The notes under the pieces: generated by a model
Database searches by the model: none
Told to the model about the DNA's origin: nothing
What the model saw: the letters and a program-made list of their open reading frames with translations, nothing else
Assembly (NCBI GenBank): GCA_031287285.1
Contig: JAITTC010000197.1
Location: 1 to 5,377 of the forward strand
Source: Christensenellaceae bacterium
GTDB taxonomy: Bacteria; Bacillota; Clostridia; Christensenellales; UBA1750
Reading direction: 5' to 3'
DNA length: 5,377 bases
Shown here: positions 4,044-5,377 of the stretch, in pieces
Numbering within the stretch: the stretch's first letter is position 1
How the letters are laid out: each line of letters begins with the position of its first letter
Program-made: the position numbers and the translations under genes

Positions 4044-5145
4044 AGACCCTCGGCACCCGCGCCGAGATCCCGGTAAAAATCTCATAGTCGATGGTTTCGC
4101 CGGCCCATCCGGCCATTTCCGCGCCGCTGATGCGCTCCTTGCCCTGCGCGCCCAGCAAAACGGCTTCGTCGCCAAGCTCCACGCCCGGTATTTCGCTCAG
4201 ATCGACCAAGATCTGATCCATGCAGATCGTACCCAGCACGGGCGCGCGGCGCCCCTTGATCAGCACCTCGGCGCGGCCGAACATGCCCCTGCGGTAGCCG
4301 TCCGCATAGCCCACGGGCAAGGTCGCGACCAGCCTCACTTCCTGGGCGATATAGCGCCTGCCGTAGCTGAGGCTCTCGCCAGCTTCCACCCGCTTGATCT
4401 CAACGACCGGCGCCTTCCAGGTCAGTGCCGGGCGCAGGCTAAAATCCTCGGCTTTTGCACCAAAGTAGCCGCCATACAGGGCGATGCCGGGGCGAACCAT
4501 GTCGTAGCGAACCTCGGGGTAGAGGATGGCTGCCGCGCTGTTAGCCGCGTGCGCGGCGCCCGAAAAGCCCGCGCGGTGCAGCGCCAGCAGCACGCCTTCA
4601 AAGCGCGCCTTCTGCTCGCGCAAATAGGCGCCGCCGCCCGGCATGTCGGCCGTGGCAAGGTGGGTGAACACGGCTTCGACCGTGATGCCGCCTTTGATCG
4701 CTTCCTCATAGGCCAAAACGGCCTCGCCGGCCGATCGAAAGCCTATGCGGCCCATGCCGCTGTCGATCTTCAGCTGCGCCTTGGGTGAAACCCGCAGCGC
4801 CTTCGCCGCAGAGGCCAAGGCCCTTACGCTTTCGATGTTTGAAAGGCAAAGGCTTAAATCGGCCTTCGCTCCCTCATAAAGGCCCCTCTCAAGGCTCTGG
4901 CCCAGCACCAGAATCGGCGCGCTCACGCCGCCCTCGCGAAGCTCCAGCCCCTCTTCGACCAAGGCCACGCCCAGCGCCTTTGCGCCCGCGCGAAGCGCGG
5001 CCCTCGCCGCCTGCAGCGCGCCGTGGCCATAGGCATTCCCCTTCACCACCGCCATCAGCGGCGTTTGCGTGGCCGCGATCAGCGCCTTCGCGTTATGCTC
5101 GATGGCGCCCAGGTCGACGAAGAGCTCGGTTCCCCTCAAGCGCAT
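4036..5145 (-). CDS. alr: Alanine racemase (PLP-dependent)
   Basis: Alanine racemase interconverts L- and D-alanine, supplying D-alanine for peptidoglycan. The 369-residue product has the family's two domains: an alpha/beta barrel (about 1-235) and a beta-strand domain (about 236-369). Visible active-site features are the PLP lysine Lys35 in AVVKGNAYGHG; Lys126 and Arg133 in LKIDSGMGRIGF (the first is the residue usually carbamylated); Arg218 in VRPGIALYG, facing the pyridine nitrogen; Tyr261 in LSYGRRY, the expected second catalytic base; GYADGYRR (279-286); ICMDQ (307-311); and Tyr354 near the end in DYEIFTGISARVPR. These role assignments are by analogy with the well-studied Geobacillus enzyme. 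The ATG at 5145 has AAGGAGG just upstream; an upstream extension to 5268 has no family similarity. It lies 11 bases after the phosphatase stop and overlaps the cyclo-ligase by 8 nt. Confidence 0.97.
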   Translation of the reverse strand: MRLRGTELFVDLGAIEHNAKALIAATQTPLMAVVKGNAYGHGALQAARAALRAGAKALGVALVEEGLELREGGVSAPILVLGQSLERGLYEGAKADLSLCLSNIESVRALASAAKALRVSPKAQLKIDSGMGRIGFRSAGEAVLAYEEAIKGGITVEAVFTHLATADMPGGGAYLREQKARFEGVLLALHRAGFSGAAHAANSAAAILYPEVRYDMVRPGIALYGGYFGAKAEDFSLRPALTWKAPVVEIKRVEAGESLSYGRRYIAQEVRLVATLPVGYADGYRRGMFGRAEVLIKGRRAPVLGTICMDQILVDLSEIPGVELGDEAVLLGAQGKERISGAEMAGWAGETIDYEIFTGISARVPRVYE

Positions 5146-5150
5146 GGCTT

Positions 5151-5157
5151 CCTCCTT
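5151..5157 (-). promoter_or_regulatory. Ribosome binding site of alr
   Basis: AAGGAGG on the minus strand lies five bases before the ATG at 5145. It touches the stop codon of the upstream phosphatase gene, so ribosomes ending there could re-initiate at alr. It fixes the alr start and argues that the genes share one transcript. Confidence 0.85.
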
Positions 5158-5377
5158 CAGGCATTCCATCTGCATAGGGTCGGAATGCCGTCCACGATCT
5201 CGATTAGCCCAAGGCTGCCCGGCATGCAGCGAAAGCTCCGCGCGCCCTCCGCGCCAAGGCCTAGGCAATAGGCAACGATGGAGCGCAGCGTGGAATGATG
5301 CCCCACGAGCAGCAGCGTCGCGCTGCCCTCGTGCGCCGCGAGCATCTGCTCAAAGGCCAGGACGACCCGCTCATGCA
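5157..5377 (-). CDS. Histidine phosphatase family protein, C-terminal part (5' end outside window)
   Basis: The last 72 residues of a protein of the histidine phosphatase (phosphoglycerate mutase-like) superfamily are visible; the start and the first catalytic RHG motif lie beyond base 5377. The diagnostic part is LLLVGHHSTLRSIVAYCLGL: the superfamily has a second catalytic histidine in a strand-His-Gly/His-x-x-(I/L)-R context, commonly VSHGGVIR, here VGHHSTLR. The segment before it (HERVVLAFEQMLAAHEG) matches the helix that normally precedes that strand. After it come the usual small beta segment (GSLGLIEIVDGIPTLCRWN) and a TGA stop. The substrate cannot be read from this fragment; relatives include cofactor-dependent mutases, CobC-type and broad phosphatases. 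It is the first visible gene of the alr operon. Confidence 0.85.
   Translation of the reverse strand, partial: HERVVLAFEQMLAAHEGSATLLLVGHHSTLRSIVAYCLGLGAEGARSFRCMPGSLGLIEIVDGIPTLCRWNA

Noticed and set aside
3480..4175. Longer cyclo-ligase starting at 4175
   Set aside because: The extra 44 residues overlap alr and do not resemble the family. The start at 4043 gives a family-typical N-terminus.
3952..4788. A 278-codon plus-strand frame opposite alr and the cyclo-ligase
   Set aside because: It is an antisense shadow of two strongly identified enzymes and shows no domain of its own.

Overview
The window looks like a stretch of GC-rich bacterial chromosome. The strong AAGGAGG-type ribosome binding sites, the ATP synthase tail and the style of the small flavodoxin and the alanine racemase would fit a GC-rich Firmicute of the Clostridia sort. 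That placement is an inference from general look, not from a marker gene.

Layout. Bases 1-937 (+ strand) are the end of an F1Fo ATP synthase operon: the last 172 residues of the beta subunit (atpD), then the whole epsilon subunit (atpC), closed by a strong intrinsic terminator. Bases 849-1363 are a direct tandem duplication of about 257 bp, roughly 93% identical. It copies the atpC 3' end, the terminator and the 3' end of a convergent flavodoxin gene, leaving gene-end fossils of both genes between the intact copies. The intact flavodoxin-like gene lies on the minus strand (1279-1674, TTG start).

Bases 1675-2871 hold no credible gene. They contain an eight-member array (1790-2830) of imperfect palindromes of the 'CGTCATTGCGAG...CTCGCAATGACG' kind, all in one orientation. 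Pyrimidine-rich spacers between them contain 20-bp iterations of a CGTCACC motif, phased to the palindrome edge. This array is the most unusual structure in the window.

Bases 2872-5377 are a compact minus-strand operon, read right to left: a histidine-phosphatase family protein (C-terminal part only), alanine racemase (alr, D-alanine for peptidoglycan), 5-formyltetrahydrofolate cyclo-ligase (folate salvage) and an unrecognised multi-pass membrane protein ending in nine arginines. The last three genes overlap by 8 and 4 nt, so translation is probably coupled. No dedicated intrinsic terminator is visible after the membrane protein gene; the palindrome array is the first strong structure its transcript would meet.

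I see no protein system that looks new. The notable features are repeat- and rearrangement-based: the tandem duplication across a convergent gene junction, and the phased palindrome/iteron array.
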